Source of the DNA: Sphaerisporangium rufum | GTDB lineage: Bacteria; Actinomycetota; Actinomycetes; Streptosporangiales; Streptosporangiaceae | NCBI RefSeq assembly: GCF_016863395.1 | Contig: NZ_BOOU01000091.1 | Coordinates: 1-34,374 of the forward strand | Direction of reading: 5' to 3' | Length of the DNA: 34,374 bases | Shown: piece by piece, positions 15,754 to 23,866 of the stretch | Layout of the letters: each line of letters begins with the position of its first letter | How positions within the stretch are numbered: the first letter of the stretch is position 1 | Notes under the pieces: model-generated | What the model saw: the letters and a program-made list of their open reading frames with translations, nothing else | Databases searched by the model: none | What the model was told of the DNA's origin: nothing | Program-made: the position numbers and the translations under genes

Positions 15754-16674
15754 ATGACTCAGCTCGTCGTCGCGTTGGCCGTGGTGGCCGCCGTGGGGTT
15801 CGCGTTATACCGGACCATTCGCATAGTGCCGCAGGCCCAGGCCTTCATCATCGAGCGGCTCGGCCGCTACCACCGCACCCTCGGGCCGGGGCTGAACATC
15901 GTCGTGCCGTTCGTCGACGCGGTGAAGACGGTGGTCGACCTGCGCGAGCAGGTCGTCTCCTTCCCGCCGCAACCGGTGATCACCTCCGACAACCTGGTGG
16001 TCTCGATCGACACGGTCATCTACTTCCAGGTGACCGATCCGAAGGCGGCGACCTACGAGATCGCGAACTTCCTGACCGGTGTCGAGCAGCTGACCGTCAC
16101 CACGCTGCGCAACGTGGTCGGCGGCATGGACCTGGAGCGGACGCTCACCTCGCGGGAGGAGATCAACTCCGAGCTGCGCGGGGTGCTCGACGACGCCACC
16201 GGGCGCTGGGGGATCCGGGTGAACCGGGTGGAACTCAAGGCCATCGACCCGCCCGCCTCCATCCAGGACTCGATGGAGAAGCAGATGCGGGCCGACCGCG
16301 ACAAGCGCGCTTCGATCCTGTCGGCCGAAGGCCACAAGCAGTCGGCCATCCTGACCGCCGAGGGCGAGCGGCAGGCGGCGGTGCTGCGGGCGCGCGGCGA
16401 GGCGGAGGCCGCCGTGCTGCGCGCCCAGGCCGACGCCGAGGCGCAGGCCATGCGGGCCAAGGGGCAGGCGGACGCGATCGCCATGGTGTTCCGGGCCATC
16501 CACGAGGGCAAGCCTGACCAGCATCTGCTCGCCTACCAGTACCTGCAGACCCTGCCGGAGATCGCCAAGGGCGACGCCAATAAGGTGTGGATCGTCCCCT
16601 CGGAGATGGGCAAGGCGCTGGAGGGACTCGGCGGCCTGTTCGCCCGCCCCGAGCAGGCGCCGCCGGCCGGCTGA
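15754..16674 (+). CDS. SPFH/band-7 (stomatin-like) membrane protein
   Basis: A 306-aa protein with one N-terminal membrane helix (about residues 3-20). The SPFH domain follows (IVPQAQAFIIERLGRYHRTLGPGLN, FPPQPVITSDNLVVSIDT). After it comes a charged coiled coil rich in Glu/Ala/Arg (about 185-250). Such proteins oligomerise in membrane microdomains and often bind proteases; E. coli QmcA is the nearest named type. ATG 15754 is chosen because CGGAG at 15742-15746 is 7 nt upstream; a TTG at 15748 is less likely. The usual NfeD partner gene is not adjacent, which is a departure from the common pairing. Confidence 0.9.
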   Translation: MTQLVVALAVVAAVGFALYRTIRIVPQAQAFIIERLGRYHRTLGPGLNIVVPFVDAVKTVVDLREQVVSFPPQPVITSDNLVVSIDTVIYFQVTDPKAATYEIANFLTGVEQLTVTTLRNVVGGMDLERTLTSREEINSELRGVLDDATGRWGIRVNRVELKAIDPPASIQDSMEKQMRADRDKRASILSAEGHKQSAILTAEGERQAAVLRARGEAEAAVLRAQADAEAQAMRAKGQADAIAMVFRAIHEGKPDQHLLAYQYLQTLPEIAKGDANKVWIVPSEMGKALEGLGGLFARPEQAPPAG

Positions 16675-16752
16675 CCCACCCGGCGGGCGGCGGGCGGGGC
16701 GCCGCCCCTTAGCATCGGACCGGTCCGGCCGAAAGGGACGGGGGCGGGGAAG

Positions 16753-17511
16753 ATGGTGGCGCCGATCGAGATGGCCGCGGTGCTCGCGGCCGGCATCGCC
16801 GCGGGCGCCATCAACGCCGTCGTCGGTTCCGGTTCGCTGATCACCTTCCCGACGCTGCTCGCCTTCGGGCACCCGCCGATCGTCGCCAACGTGTCCAACA
16901 ACATCGGCATGGTGGCCGGTGGCGTGACCAGCGTGCTCGGCTACCGGGAGGAACTGGCCGGCCAGCGCGGCCGGCTGCTGCGGCTGGGCGTCGCCTCGGT
17001 GCTCGGCTCGCTGGCCGGCGGCCTGCTGCTGCTCTGGTTGCCGGCCCGGGCCTTCCAGGTGATCGTGCCGGTGCTGATCGCGCTGGCCTGCGTGCTGGTG
17101 GTGGTGCAGCCCCGGCTGAACGCCTACCTGTCCGCCCGGCAGGACCGCCCGCATCCGCACGGCGGGCCGTGGCTGTGGCTCGGCGTCCTGCTGGCCGGCA
17201 TGTACGGCGGCTACTTCGGCGCCGCCCAGGGCGTGGTGCTCATCGGGCTGCTCGGCATCTTCCTCGACGAGGGCCTGCAGCGGGTGAACGCGGCCAAGAA
17301 CCTGCTGTCGCTGCTGGTGAACGGCTCGGCCGCCGTGTTGTTCGCGCTGATCGCGCCGGTCGACTGGTGGTCGGTGCTGCTGGTGTCGATCGGCACGATG
17401 ATCGGCGGCTATCTGGGGGCGCGGCTGGGCCGCCGGCTGCCGGCCCGGGTGCTGCGCGCGTTGATCGTCGTGGTCGGCGTCGTGGCGATCGTCAAACTGG
17501 TGTACGGATGA
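16753..17511 (+). CDS. TauE/SafE (TSUP) family membrane permease
   Basis: A 252-aa polytopic membrane protein of the DUF81/TSUP family, whose members export sulfite or organosulfonates. It shows the two-fold repeat signature: AAGIAAGAINAVVGSGSLITFP in the first half and AGMYGGYFGAAQGVVLIGLLG in the second. VNAAKNLLSLLVN, typical of the family, follows. Seven or eight hydrophobic segments are visible. The substrate is unknown and no sulfur genes are near. ATG 16753 follows GGGGAAG directly. A TAGCAT box at 16710-16715 could be its -10, but no -35 is seen. Confidence 0.88.
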   Translation: MVAPIEMAAVLAAGIAAGAINAVVGSGSLITFPTLLAFGHPPIVANVSNNIGMVAGGVTSVLGYREELAGQRGRLLRLGVASVLGSLAGGLLLLWLPARAFQVIVPVLIALACVLVVVQPRLNAYLSARQDRPHPHGGPWLWLGVLLAGMYGGYFGAAQGVVLIGLLGIFLDEGLQRVNAAKNLLSLLVNGSAAVLFALIAPVDWWSVLLVSIGTMIGGYLGARLGRRLPARVLRALIVVVGVVAIVKLVYG

Positions 17512-17523
17512 TCGCTCGGATAG

Positions 17524-17772
17524 GTGGGTATCTACCTGGGCATGAAGGGTGACCGGGTCGAAATCGTCATTGACGCGGGCGGCGGATCCCCGCGCACCTA
17601 CGAGGTGGTGGCCACCAAGGCCGGCCGCCGGGTCGACGTCGCCACCCGGCGCGGCCTGGTCGAGGTCAGCGAGGTGACCAGGAGCGGCACGCCGGTGCGC
17701 ACCGCCCGGTTCATGGCCAGCCGGATACTCGCCCTGGTGGAGCACCCGGCGGACGGCCGCGGCGACGACTGA
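17524..17772 (+). CDS. Small hypothetical protein
   Basis: An 82-aa protein of unknown function, beta-rich by appearance. It reads DRVEIVIDAGGGSPRTYEVVATKAG followed by ATRRGLVEVSEVTRSGTPVRTARFM. It starts with GTG 17524, or with ATG 17542 (76 aa). Neither has a strong ribosome site. It follows the TauE-like gene by 12 bp and probably shares its transcript. It is convergent with the Rieske gene, 22 bp away. Confidence 0.6.
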   Translation: MGIYLGMKGDRVEIVIDAGGGSPRTYEVVATKAGRRVDVATRRGLVEVSEVTRSGTPVRTARFMASRILALVEHPADGRGDD

Positions 17773-17794
17773 ACCGGGCCCGCCGGCCCGCCGG

Positions 17795-18721
17795 TCAGGC
17801 CTGGCGGGGGCGGACCTGCACGATCCCGTCGCCGCGCACGCTGACCTCGAAGGACGGCTGCGGCGCGGTGGCCGGGCCGTGCACGACCGCGCCGTCCTCC
17901 AGCCGGAAGGTGCTGCCGTGCCACGGGCAGACCACGCAGGCCTCGTCGTCCTCCACCTTCAGCCGGCCCTGGTGCAGCGGGCCGGCCAGGTGCGAGCAAC
18001 GGTCGGCGAGCACCTTGACCTGGGCGCCGTGCCGCAATACGAACAGCTGGATGTAGCCGAGCCGGCGGGACACCGGGCGGCCGTCGGGAAGGTCCCAGAT
18101 CCGGCACAGGTCGTGCCAGCCGAGCGGCACCAGATGGGTGGTCGGCTCGGCGTGCGTCGGTCCGGCCGCCATCCGGTAGGCCAGGTGCCCGCCGAGGTAG
18201 CCGCCGACTCCGGCCGCGCCCAGTCCGGCGAAGGCCAGCGCCTTGCCGGTCCGGTGGTCGCCGGCCAGCCGGGCGAGCAGGGAGGCCGAGTAGAGCCCGA
18301 GCGCGGCCGCGTTGACCAGCGCGTGCACGAAGCCGACCCGCTGCTGCTCCAGGTGCAGCACCGACCAGTCGGTGGCCCCGGCGGCGGCGGCCGGCACCGC
18401 GCCGGCGATCCCGGTGACCAGGACGGCCTTGGTGGCCCGCGGGTCGGCGTCGATCGCGTCCAGCACCGCGGTGGCGGTGAAGCAGCCGAGGCTGACGGTG
18501 GCGAGCACCGGATGCAGGGGATGCCCGGCGGGGACGCCGTGCAGCAGGTCGCGCAGGGTGCTCCCCGGCGGGAGCCGGCGTCTGATCGTCTTGGCGAGGG
18601 GAGTGAACACCCGATCCATGGCCCGCAGATGCTCGATGCGGTCGGTGAACCGGGTCGGCAGCGTCATGCTTCCCCGCAGCGTGCGGCGCCGCGGGCTGAT
18701 GGACTTAGACGTTTCTTTCAC
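17795..18721 (-). CDS. DUF2231 membrane domain fused to a Rieske [2Fe-2S] domain
   Basis: A 308-aa fusion. The first part (about 60-185) is a DUF2231 membrane region with PAGHPLHPVLATVSLG and a further four or so hydrophobic segments. The second part (about 200-306) is a Rieske domain with ligands Cys242-x-His244 in RCSHLAG and Cys265-x-x-His268 in CPWHGSTF. It is likely a membrane-tethered electron-transfer protein. The redox partner is unknown. GTG 18721 has GAGAGGGGG upstream, but ATG 18667 has GGGGAAG and is equally possible. It lies 64 bp behind the HD gene and may share its transcript. Confidence 0.85.
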   Translation of the reverse strand: MKETSKSISPRRRTLRGSMTLPTRFTDRIEHLRAMDRVFTPLAKTIRRRLPPGSTLRDLLHGVPAGHPLHPVLATVSLGCFTATAVLDAIDADPRATKAVLVTGIAGAVPAAAAGATDWSVLHLEQQRVGFVHALVNAAALGLYSASLLARLAGDHRTGKALAFAGLGAAGVGGYLGGHLAYRMAAGPTHAEPTTHLVPLGWHDLCRIWDLPDGRPVSRRLGYIQLFVLRHGAQVKVLADRCSHLAGPLHQGRLKVEDDEACVVCPWHGSTFRLEDGAVVHGPATAPQPSFEVSVRGDGIVQVRPRQA

Positions 18722-18785
18722 CTTTTGCCCCCTCTCGCCCTAGGAGGCCTACCCTCCCGGAGCCGGAGAGAACACCGGCGGTCGG

Positions 18786-19391
18786 CTACGCGGGCGTCAG
18801 GTGCCCCCGGGCCACCGAGAGCCTGACGAGCTCGGCGGCGTAGTCGCCCAGGGCCGGTGATCCCTCCCGGATGATCTGGACTTTCTCCATCACTTGCCGG
18901 GCCGTGACCCCGTGACGTACCCAGCTGCCGCCCTCGTTGTGGTGGTTGGCCAGCATCGGCGCCAGCCGGTCGAGCGCCTTGGCGAACCTCGCCTCCGGCG
19001 TCCGGCGCTCCTCGAACTCCTCCCACAGCCCGCGCAGCGTGGCGGTCTGGCCGGCGGGCAGCAGCCCGAAGATCCGGTCGGCCGCCGCCCGCTCGGCCTT
19101 CTCCTGGAGCTCGACGGCCAGGGTGTCGTAGATGAACGTGTCGCCGGCGTCGATCTCCACGATGTCGTGCACCAGCAGCATGGCGATGACGCGGTCCAGG
19201 TCGGTGCCTTCGGGCGCGTACTCGCCGAACACCATGGCCATCATGCCGAGATGCCAGGAATGCTCGGCGTCGTTCTCCCGGCGGGAGCCGTCCATCAAGG
19301 TGTTCCTGCGGAGCACCCGCTTGAGCTTGTCGATCTCCACGACGAAACCGGCCTGGGCCGGCAGCCGTTCCTTATCGGGCACGGTGGTCAC
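18786..19391 (-). CDS. HD-domain hydrolase (YfbR/HDDC2-like 5'-deoxynucleotidase)
   Basis: A 201-aa HD phosphohydrolase. Metal ligands are visible in DAEHSWHLGMMA (His44) and MLLVHDIVEIDAGD (His75, Asp76, Glu79). A further Asp is in KALDRLAPMLANHHNEGG. Length and motifs match the HDDC2/YfbR group, which removes phosphate from 5'-deoxynucleotides; the true substrate is not proven. The frame is open to 20147, but the upstream part is antisense to the CapA-like gene and is nonsense. GTG 19391 is chosen because TAGGCT lies 7 nt upstream, as in a leaderless mRNA. A second GTG is at 19382. Confidence 0.87.
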   Translation of the reverse strand: MTTVPDKERLPAQAGFVVEIDKLKRVLRRNTLMDGSRRENDAEHSWHLGMMAMVFGEYAPEGTDLDRVIAMLLVHDIVEIDAGDTFIYDTLAVELQEKAERAAADRIFGLLPAGQTATLRGLWEEFEERRTPEARFAKALDRLAPMLANHHNEGGSWVRHGVTARQVMEKVQIIREGSPALGDYAAELVRLSVARGHLTPA

Positions 19392-19398
19392 TTGCCAC

Positions 19399-19404
19399 AG
19401 CCTA
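19399..19404 (-). promoter_or_regulatory. Candidate -10 box for the leaderless HD-hydrolase mRNA
   Basis: TAGGCT on the minus strand fits TANNNT and ends 7 nt before GTG 19391, where no Shine-Dalgarno exists. Confidence 0.45.
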
Positions 19405-19602
19405 TTACCGTCAGTGTCAGGATTTGTCGTCGCGACCCCGCCGGGTGCCGATCGGCCGCCCCGCCCGACCCGCCGAAACGCCCCTGGCCCAGGCATCACG
19501 CCGCCGGGCACCCGATCCGGCGAACGCTGCGAGTCACCGGATAGCGAGCGTACGGGGTGGCACCCCCCATCTCCGGACGGAAGGTGGCATGCTCTAGTCA
19601 CG

Positions 19603-20808
19603 ATGACTACGCACCCCGTCCCGCCGGCCCCCTCACCCGCCGATCCGCCGCGGCCGCCCGGCCGCGCGGTCCGGGGCCGCCCCGTCCTGGTGCGCGGCCG
19701 GTCGTTCGCCGTCCCCGCACGGCGCGCCGGCGCCGTGCTGGCCGCGTTCTCCCTCGGGGCCGGTCCGGTCGTCGCCTGCTCGGCCGCCGGGTCGTCCACT
19801 CCCGAGACCGGCCGCACCGGCGCCTCCGCCTCCACCTCGGCCGGCAGCCCGCAGCAGGCGCGGCCCACGGCCCGGCAGCGCAAGCCGTTCACCATCGCGT
19901 TCGGCGGCGACACGCACTTCGAGGGCGTGTTGCGCGGCCGGCTGGCCAACCCGCGGACCGCCCTCGGGCCGATCGCCTCGGTGCTGCGCAAGGCCGACCT
20001 GGCCATGGTCAACCTGGAGACCGCCATCACGACCGGCGGCACGCCCGCGCCCGGCAAGCAGTTCACCTTCCGCGCGCCGCCGAGCGCGCTCGCCGCGCTG
20101 CGCGGCGCCGGAGTGGACGTCGCCTCGATGGCCAACAACCACGGCATGGACTACATGCAGAGCGGCCTGCGCGACTCCCTGGCGGCCATCCGGCGCAGCC
20201 GGTTCCCGGTCGTCGGCATCGGCCGCAACGCCGCGGAGGCCTACAAGCCGTTCCGCAAGACGGTGAACGGCAACCGGGTCGCCATCATCGGCGCCACCCA
20301 GGTGCTCGACTCGGAGTTCATCCAGTCCTGGACGGCCACCGCCACCAAGGGCGGCCTCGCCTCCGCCAAGGACGAGCCGCGGCTGCTGAGCGCCGTCCGG
20401 CAGGCCCGGCGCACCGCCGACACCGTGATCGTGCACCTGCACTGGGGTACCGAGCTGCAGAAGTGCCCGAACCCGGCGCAGCGCTCGCTGGCCCCGAAAC
20501 TCCTGGCGGCCGGCGCCGACGTGATCGTCGGCGGCCACGCGCACATCCTGCTGGGCAGCGGATACCTGCGCAACGGCTACGTCAATTACGGGATGGGCAA
20601 CTTCGTCTTCTACAACTCCGGCCCGCAGACCGGCGCCACCGGCGTGCTCACCCTGACGATCAACGGGCGCAAGGTCCTCAAGGACCGCTGGACGCCGGCG
20701 CGGATCACCGGCGGCATCCCGATCCCGCTCACCGGCACCGGGCGTGCCCAGGCGGTGGCCGGCTGGGAGAGCCTGCGCGGCTGCGCCGGGCTGAGCGCCG
20801 AGCGGTAG
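19603..20808 (+). CDS. CapA-family lipoprotein (metallophosphatase fold)
   Basis: A 401-aa PGA_cap/CapA-type protein. Motifs are IAFGGDTHFEGV, MVNLETAIT, VASMANNHGMDY, VIVHLHWGTELQ and DVIVGGHAHILLG, which together form the metal site of this metallophosphoesterase-like family. In Bacillus CapA takes part in poly-gamma-glutamate export; in actinomycetes the role is mostly unknown. A lipobox, VVACS, puts the lipidated Cys at residue 59. That is far for a signal peptide from ATG 19603, whereas GTG 19690 would give a normal 29-residue one. The true start may be 19690. Neither has a good ribosome site. EphD starts 18 bp downstream. Confidence 0.87.
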   Translation: MTTHPVPPAPSPADPPRPPGRAVRGRPVLVRGRSFAVPARRAGAVLAAFSLGAGPVVACSAAGSSTPETGRTGASASTSAGSPQQARPTARQRKPFTIAFGGDTHFEGVLRGRLANPRTALGPIASVLRKADLAMVNLETAITTGGTPAPGKQFTFRAPPSALAALRGAGVDVASMANNHGMDYMQSGLRDSLAAIRRSRFPVVGIGRNAAEAYKPFRKTVNGNRVAIIGATQVLDSEFIQSWTATATKGGLASAKDEPRLLSAVRQARRTADTVIVHLHWGTELQKCPNPAQRSLAPKLLAAGADVIVGGHAHILLGSGYLRNGYVNYGMGNFVFYNSGPQTGATGVLTLTINGRKVLKDRWTPARITGGIPIPLTGTGRAQAVAGWESLRGCAGLSAER

Positions 20809-20826
20809 GGCGGCCACCGGGCGGGT

Positions 20827-22581
20827 ATGCGCCCGGGCATGAGGTCCATCGACACCGGTGACGTACGGCTGGCGCTGCGCGAGCAGGGTGACCCGGCGAA
20901 CCCCACGGTCCTGCTGGTGCACGGCTACCCCGACACCCACCGGGTGTGGGACGAGGTCGCCGGCCTGCTCGAACCGGAGTTCCACGTCGTGCGGTACGAC
21001 GTGCGCGGCGCCGGGGAGTCGTCCGCGCCGGCCGGCATCGGCGGATACCGGCTGGACCGGCTGGTGGACGATCTCGCCGCCGTGCTGGACGCGGTGGGAA
21101 AGTCGGCCGTGCACCTGGTCGGCCACGACTGGGGGTCGGTGCAGGGCTGGGCGGCGGCCGCGCGCCTGCCCGGCCGGTTGCTGTCGTTCACCTCGCTGAG
21201 CGGTCCCGGCCTGGCCCAGTGGTCGGAGTTCCTCCGGACCGGCGGCCGGCGCGAGGTCGCCGGGCAGGCGCTGCGCTCCTGGTACATCACCGCCTTCCGG
21301 ATGCCGGTGGTGCCCGAGCTGGCCTGGCGCACGTTCCTGCCCCGCCTGGTGGCCCTCACCCGGGTGGCGGAGGGCATCGAGCCGCGCGAGGGCGACCCGG
21401 CGGCCACGCTGCCCGCCGACGGTGCCCGCGGCCTGGCGCTGTACCGGGCCAACACCTCGGCCCGGGCGGCCGGGCCCGGACAGGTCGACGTCCCGGTGCA
21501 GGTGATCGAGGCGCGGCGCGACCGGTTCATCTCCCGGCCGCTGGTCCAGGCGCTGGACCGGGCGGCCCCCCAGGTGTGGCGCCGGACGATCCCGGCCGGG
21601 CACTGGGCGCAGCGCAGCCACCCGGCCACCGTCGCCCGCATGATCGCCGAGTTCGCCCGGTACACCGGTGCGGGCGCCGCGCCGTCGCGGGAGCTGCGCC
21701 GGTCGCGGGCCGGAGAGGCCGGCGGGCCGTTCGACCGGCGGCTCGTCGTGGTCACCGGAGCGGGCGACGGCATCGGCCGGGCGACCGCGCGCGCGTTCGC
21801 CGCGCACGGCGCCGAGGTCGTCTGCGCCGACATCGACCTGGCCGCCGCCCGCGACACCGTCGCGGGGATCACCGCGCGCGGCGGCACCGGGCACGCCGAG
21901 CGGGTGGACGTGTCGTCCGCCGAGGAGATGGAGCGCTTCGCCCGGGAGGTCCTTGACCGGTACGGCACGCCCGACATCGTGGTCAACAACGCCGGCCTCG
22001 CGGTGGCCGGCGCCTTCCTGGACCACGAGGTGGCCGACTGGCGGCGGCTGATCGACGTCAATCTGTGGGGCGTCGTGCACGGCTGCCGGCTGTTCGCCCG
22101 GCAGATGGCCGACCGGGGGGAGGGCGGTCACATCGTGAACGTCGCCTCGGTGGCCGCCTTCATGCCCACCCGGGTGCTGCCCGCCTACTCGACCACCAAG
22201 GCGGCGGTGAAGATGCTCAGCGACTGCCTGCGCGCCGAGCTGGCCGGGCAGGACATCGGAGTCACCGCGATCTGTCCGGGCTTCGTCTCCACCGGCGTCG
22301 CGCGGAACGCGACCTACCGCGGGGTGGACCGCGGGCTGAGCGAGCGGGCGGTGGCCGCGCGGGGCTACCCGCCCGAGCGGGTCGCCGCGCACATCCTGCG
22401 GGCCGTGCACCGCAACCTCGCGGTGGTCCCGGTGAACGCCGAGGGCCGGTTCGGTTACGCGCTGTCCCGGATCTCGCCCGGGCTCACCCGGCGGCTGGCC
22501 CGGCTGGGGCGGCCCGAGCTCCTCCGGCGGGCCGGGCGGCCGGACCGGACCGATATGGGACGTCCGGCGGCGAAGGACTGA
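20827..22581 (+). CDS. Alpha/beta hydrolase (epoxide-hydrolase type) fused to SDR, EphD-like
   Basis: A 584-aa two-enzyme fusion with the layout of mycobacterial EphD, which has been linked to oxidised mycolic-acid metabolism. The N-terminal hydrolase (about 5-285) has HGYPD, the nucleophile motif GHDWGS (Asp101, as in epoxide hydrolases), RRDRF (Asp232) and AGHWAQRSHP (His259). The C-terminal SDR (about 300-560) has TGAGDGIG, NNAG, Ser441 and YSTTK (Tyr454, Lys458). The organism may lack mycolic acids, so the substrate is open; a lipid epoxide or ketone is plausible. It starts with ATG 20827 (or 20839). TetR lies 31 bp downstream. Confidence 0.9.
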   Translation: MRPGMRSIDTGDVRLALREQGDPANPTVLLVHGYPDTHRVWDEVAGLLEPEFHVVRYDVRGAGESSAPAGIGGYRLDRLVDDLAAVLDAVGKSAVHLVGHDWGSVQGWAAAARLPGRLLSFTSLSGPGLAQWSEFLRTGGRREVAGQALRSWYITAFRMPVVPELAWRTFLPRLVALTRVAEGIEPREGDPAATLPADGARGLALYRANTSARAAGPGQVDVPVQVIEARRDRFISRPLVQALDRAAPQVWRRTIPAGHWAQRSHPATVARMIAEFARYTGAGAAPSRELRRSRAGEAGGPFDRRLVVVTGAGDGIGRATARAFAAHGAEVVCADIDLAAARDTVAGITARGGTGHAERVDVSSAEEMERFAREVLDRYGTPDIVVNNAGLAVAGAFLDHEVADWRRLIDVNLWGVVHGCRLFARQMADRGEGGHIVNVASVAAFMPTRVLPAYSTTKAAVKMLSDCLRAELAGQDIGVTAICPGFVSTGVARNATYRGVDRGLSERAVAARGYPPERVAAHILRAVHRNLAVVPVNAEGRFGYALSRISPGLTRRLARLGRPELLRRAGRPDRTDMGRPAAKD

Positions 22582-22612
22582 CGGCCCGGCGCGGGCAGGG
22601 CAAGATGAATGT

Positions 22613-23290
22613 GTGCCCGGCCTGCCGATCGACCCCTGCGAAGACGTGTCCAAGCCGCTGCGCCGCAAGCCGACGCAGCGCCGCAGCGCCCGGCGGGTGG
22701 AGCGCATGCTCGACGCCTGCGCCGAGCTGCTGGACGAGGTGGGGTACGACACCCTGTCCACCACCCGGATCGCCGCCCGGGCCGGCGTCGCGATCGGCTC
22801 GGTGTACCAGTTCTTCCCGGACAAGCGGGCCATCACCCAGGCGCTCACCCAGCGCAACGTCGAGCTGTTCATCGCCCGGGTCGGCCGCCGGTTCATGGAG
22901 GAGGAGTACACCGGCTGGTGGCACGCGGTGGACGCGATCATCGACGAGTACGTCGACATGCACCGCACGGTGCCCGGCTTCCGGTCGCTGCGGTTCGGCG
23001 ACGCCGTCGATCTCAACCTGCTCGACTCGGTCGCGGAGAACAACACCGTCATCGCCGGGCGGCTGCGCGGGCTGCTGCTGGAGGAGTTCGGCATGGCCGA
23101 CAGCGAGCAGCTCGACCTGAACCTCACCGTCGCGGTGGAGGCGGGCGGCGCGGTGCTGGCGCTGGCCTTCCGCCGCGACCAGGCCGGGGCCGCGTCGCTG
23201 ATCCGCGAGGCCAAGCGACTGATCCGCGAGTATCTGTCCAGCCAGCTGGGCTCCCGCGCCGCCGGCCAGGGGCACCCGGTGGCGGGCTGA
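22613..23290 (+). CDS. TetR-family transcriptional regulator
   Basis: A 225-aa repressor-type protein. The N-terminal helix-turn-helix (about 26-72) reads MLDACAELLDEVGYDTLSTT, then AARAGVAIGSVYQFFPDKRAI. A helical ligand-binding domain follows, with DAIIDEYVDMHR and a terminal basic helix. It is placed 31 bp after the EphD-like gene on the same strand, so it may control that operon and itself. The ligand is unknown. GTG 22613 is used; the Shine-Dalgarno is weak. It is convergent with the MarR gene, 15 bp away. Confidence 0.9.
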   Translation: MPGLPIDPCEDVSKPLRRKPTQRRSARRVERMLDACAELLDEVGYDTLSTTRIAARAGVAIGSVYQFFPDKRAITQALTQRNVELFIARVGRRFMEEEYTGWWHAVDAIIDEYVDMHRTVPGFRSLRFGDAVDLNLLDSVAENNTVIAGRLRGLLLEEFGMADSEQLDLNLTVAVEAGGAVLALAFRRDQAGAASLIREAKRLIREYLSSQLGSRAAGQGHPVAG

Positions 23291-23305
23291 GCCGGGCCGG
23301 CGCGT

Positions 23306-23782
23306 TCAGCGGCGCGGCGCGCGCAACCGGGCGATCGCCTCGGGGGTGAGCAGCCCGGCCAGCCGCTCCAGCAGCTCGACGATCTCGGTGACCCGGGCCG
23401 GTTCGGCGGTGCCGATGGCGCTCGCCACCGCGCCGTCCACCGGAGTGCCGGCCACCACCGCGACGCGCGCCGACATCTCCGGCGCGCGCCGGACGAGCAT
23501 CCGGCGCCGGTCGGCGGGGTCGGGAAACGTCAGCACCGACCCGCCCTGGCGCAGCCGCGCGACCGATTCGGAGACCCGGCTCTGCGGCAGGCCGGTCCGG
23601 GCGGCGATCTCGCCGATCGAGCTGTTGTCGTGCTCGACCACGTCGAGCAGCACGATCACCACCGTGCGGACGCTGGTGGTCCACTCGCCGATTCCCTCGC
23701 GTGGGATCGCCTCTTCGCCGATCTTCATCAGCGTCCGGCCGAGGAGGAACAGCTCAACTCCGTTCACACTCCCACGATACAT
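23306..23782 (-). CDS. MarR-family transcriptional regulator
   Basis: A 158-aa winged-helix regulator. VRTVVIVLLDVVEHDNSSIGEIAARTGL and SRVSESVARLRQGG form the helix-turn-helix, and FPDPADRRRMLVR forms the wing with the family DxRxR-like pattern. Terminal helices would dimerise. The start is probably ATG 23782; GTG 23767 (VNGVELF) is possible. The ATG 23782 start codon lies inside one arm of the intergenic inverted repeat, so the protein likely represses both itself and the divergent hydrolase. A TAGGAT -10-like box on the minus strand (23795-23800) would give a very short leader. Confidence 0.88.
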   Translation of the reverse strand: MYRGSVNGVELFLLGRTLMKIGEEAIPREGIGEWTTSVRTVVIVLLDVVEHDNSSIGEIAARTGLPQSRVSESVARLRQGGSVLTFPDPADRRRMLVRRAPEMSARVAVVAGTPVDGAVASAIGTAEPARVTEIVELLERLAGLLTPEAIARLRAPRR

Positions 23783-23827
23783 ACAGACGAATAAATCCTA
23801 GAAGATGTATTCAAAAAGATGTATCGT
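23774..23827. promoter_or_regulatory. Operator cluster between MarR and the hydrolase
   Basis: ACGATACAT at 23774-23782 is the exact inverse of ATGTATCGT at 23819-23827, with 36 bp between. AGATGTAT is also directly repeated at 23803-23810 and 23817-23824. The stretch is the most AT-rich for several kilobases around. It contains minus-strand TAGGAT and plus-strand TATCGT, each fitting a -10 box. This is what a divergent MarR-controlled promoter would look like. Confidence 0.7.
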
Positions 23828-23866
23828 CATGGATGGTTGGATACTGCCCTGTCACAGGAGGCGATC

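Noticed and set aside
18786-20147. 453-aa version of the HD hydrolase
   Set aside because: The extra N-terminus is antisense to the CapA-like gene and has no domain; the fold begins at GTG 19391.
19633-23214. 1193-aa minus-strand open frame across the CapA-like, EphD-like and TetR genes
   Set aside because: Composition is typical of antisense frames in GC-rich DNA, and three recognisable genes lie on the other strand.
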